Source: Candidatus Saliniplasma halalkaliphilum
GTDB lineage: Archaea; Thermoplasmatota; Thermoplasmata; Halarchaeoplasmatales; Halarchaeoplasmataceae
Assembly: GCA_019594235.1 (NCBI GenBank)
Contig: JAFDTG010000092.1
Span: forward strand, 1-6,361
Direction of reading: 5' to 3'
DNA: 6,361 nucleotides
This document shows positions 6,343 through 6,361 of this stretch, one piece after another. Both the position numbers and the translations under genes were made by a program. Under the pieces are notes generated by a model. The model was not told the DNA's origin, made no database searches, and saw only the letters and a list, made by a program, of their open reading frames with translations. Position 1 is the first letter of the stretch. Every line of letters starts with the position of its first letter.

Positions 6343-6361
6343 TTTACCAAAACATAAAACA

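Overview
All recognisable genes lie on the minus strand, so the window reads right to left. From right to left they are a UMP kinase, a complete phosphate-specific ABC transporter cassette (pstS, pstC, pstA, pstB, phoU), a calcineurin-like metallophosphoesterase, and the first third of a PiT-type phosphate permease that runs off the left edge. The source looks archaeal. The UMP kinase is the short archaeal type, the internal genes have Shine-Dalgarno sites of the GGTG/GAGG kind, and the two genes that head transcripts have no such site but carry TATA-like boxes about 27 bases before the start codon, as expected for leaderless archaeal mRNAs. A euryarchaeal or Thermoplasmata-like lineage is plausible, but the sequence does not settle it.

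Layout: 6342-5656 pyrH; 5655-5548 an AT-rich promoter region; 5547-401 a tight run of six genes whose spacings range from a 4-base overlap to 17 bases (pstS, pstC, pstA, pstB, phoU, phosphoesterase), most likely one operon; 400-330 a second AT-rich promoter region; 329-1 the start of the PiT permease gene. No gene-free stretch exceeds about 110 bases. I see no RNA gene, mobile element or CRISPR array.

How the genes work together: PstS is a membrane-anchored phosphate-binding lipoprotein that feeds the PstC/PstA channel, which is powered by PstB. PhoU would couple transporter activity to phosphate status. The phosphoesterase may release phosphate or act on a signalling nucleotide, and PiT would be a second, ion-coupled, lower-affinity route. 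High-affinity and low-affinity uptake therefore sit side by side.

The points most worth a second look are (1) phoU is broken by one extra base in a run of eight A near its start; (2) the promoters of pstS and the PiT gene share two sequence elements, one at exactly the same distance from the start codon and the other shifted by 10 bp; (3) PstA carries about 130 extra N-terminal residues with four likely membrane helices. Otherwise this is a recognisable phosphate-uptake region, and I do not see an entirely new system.
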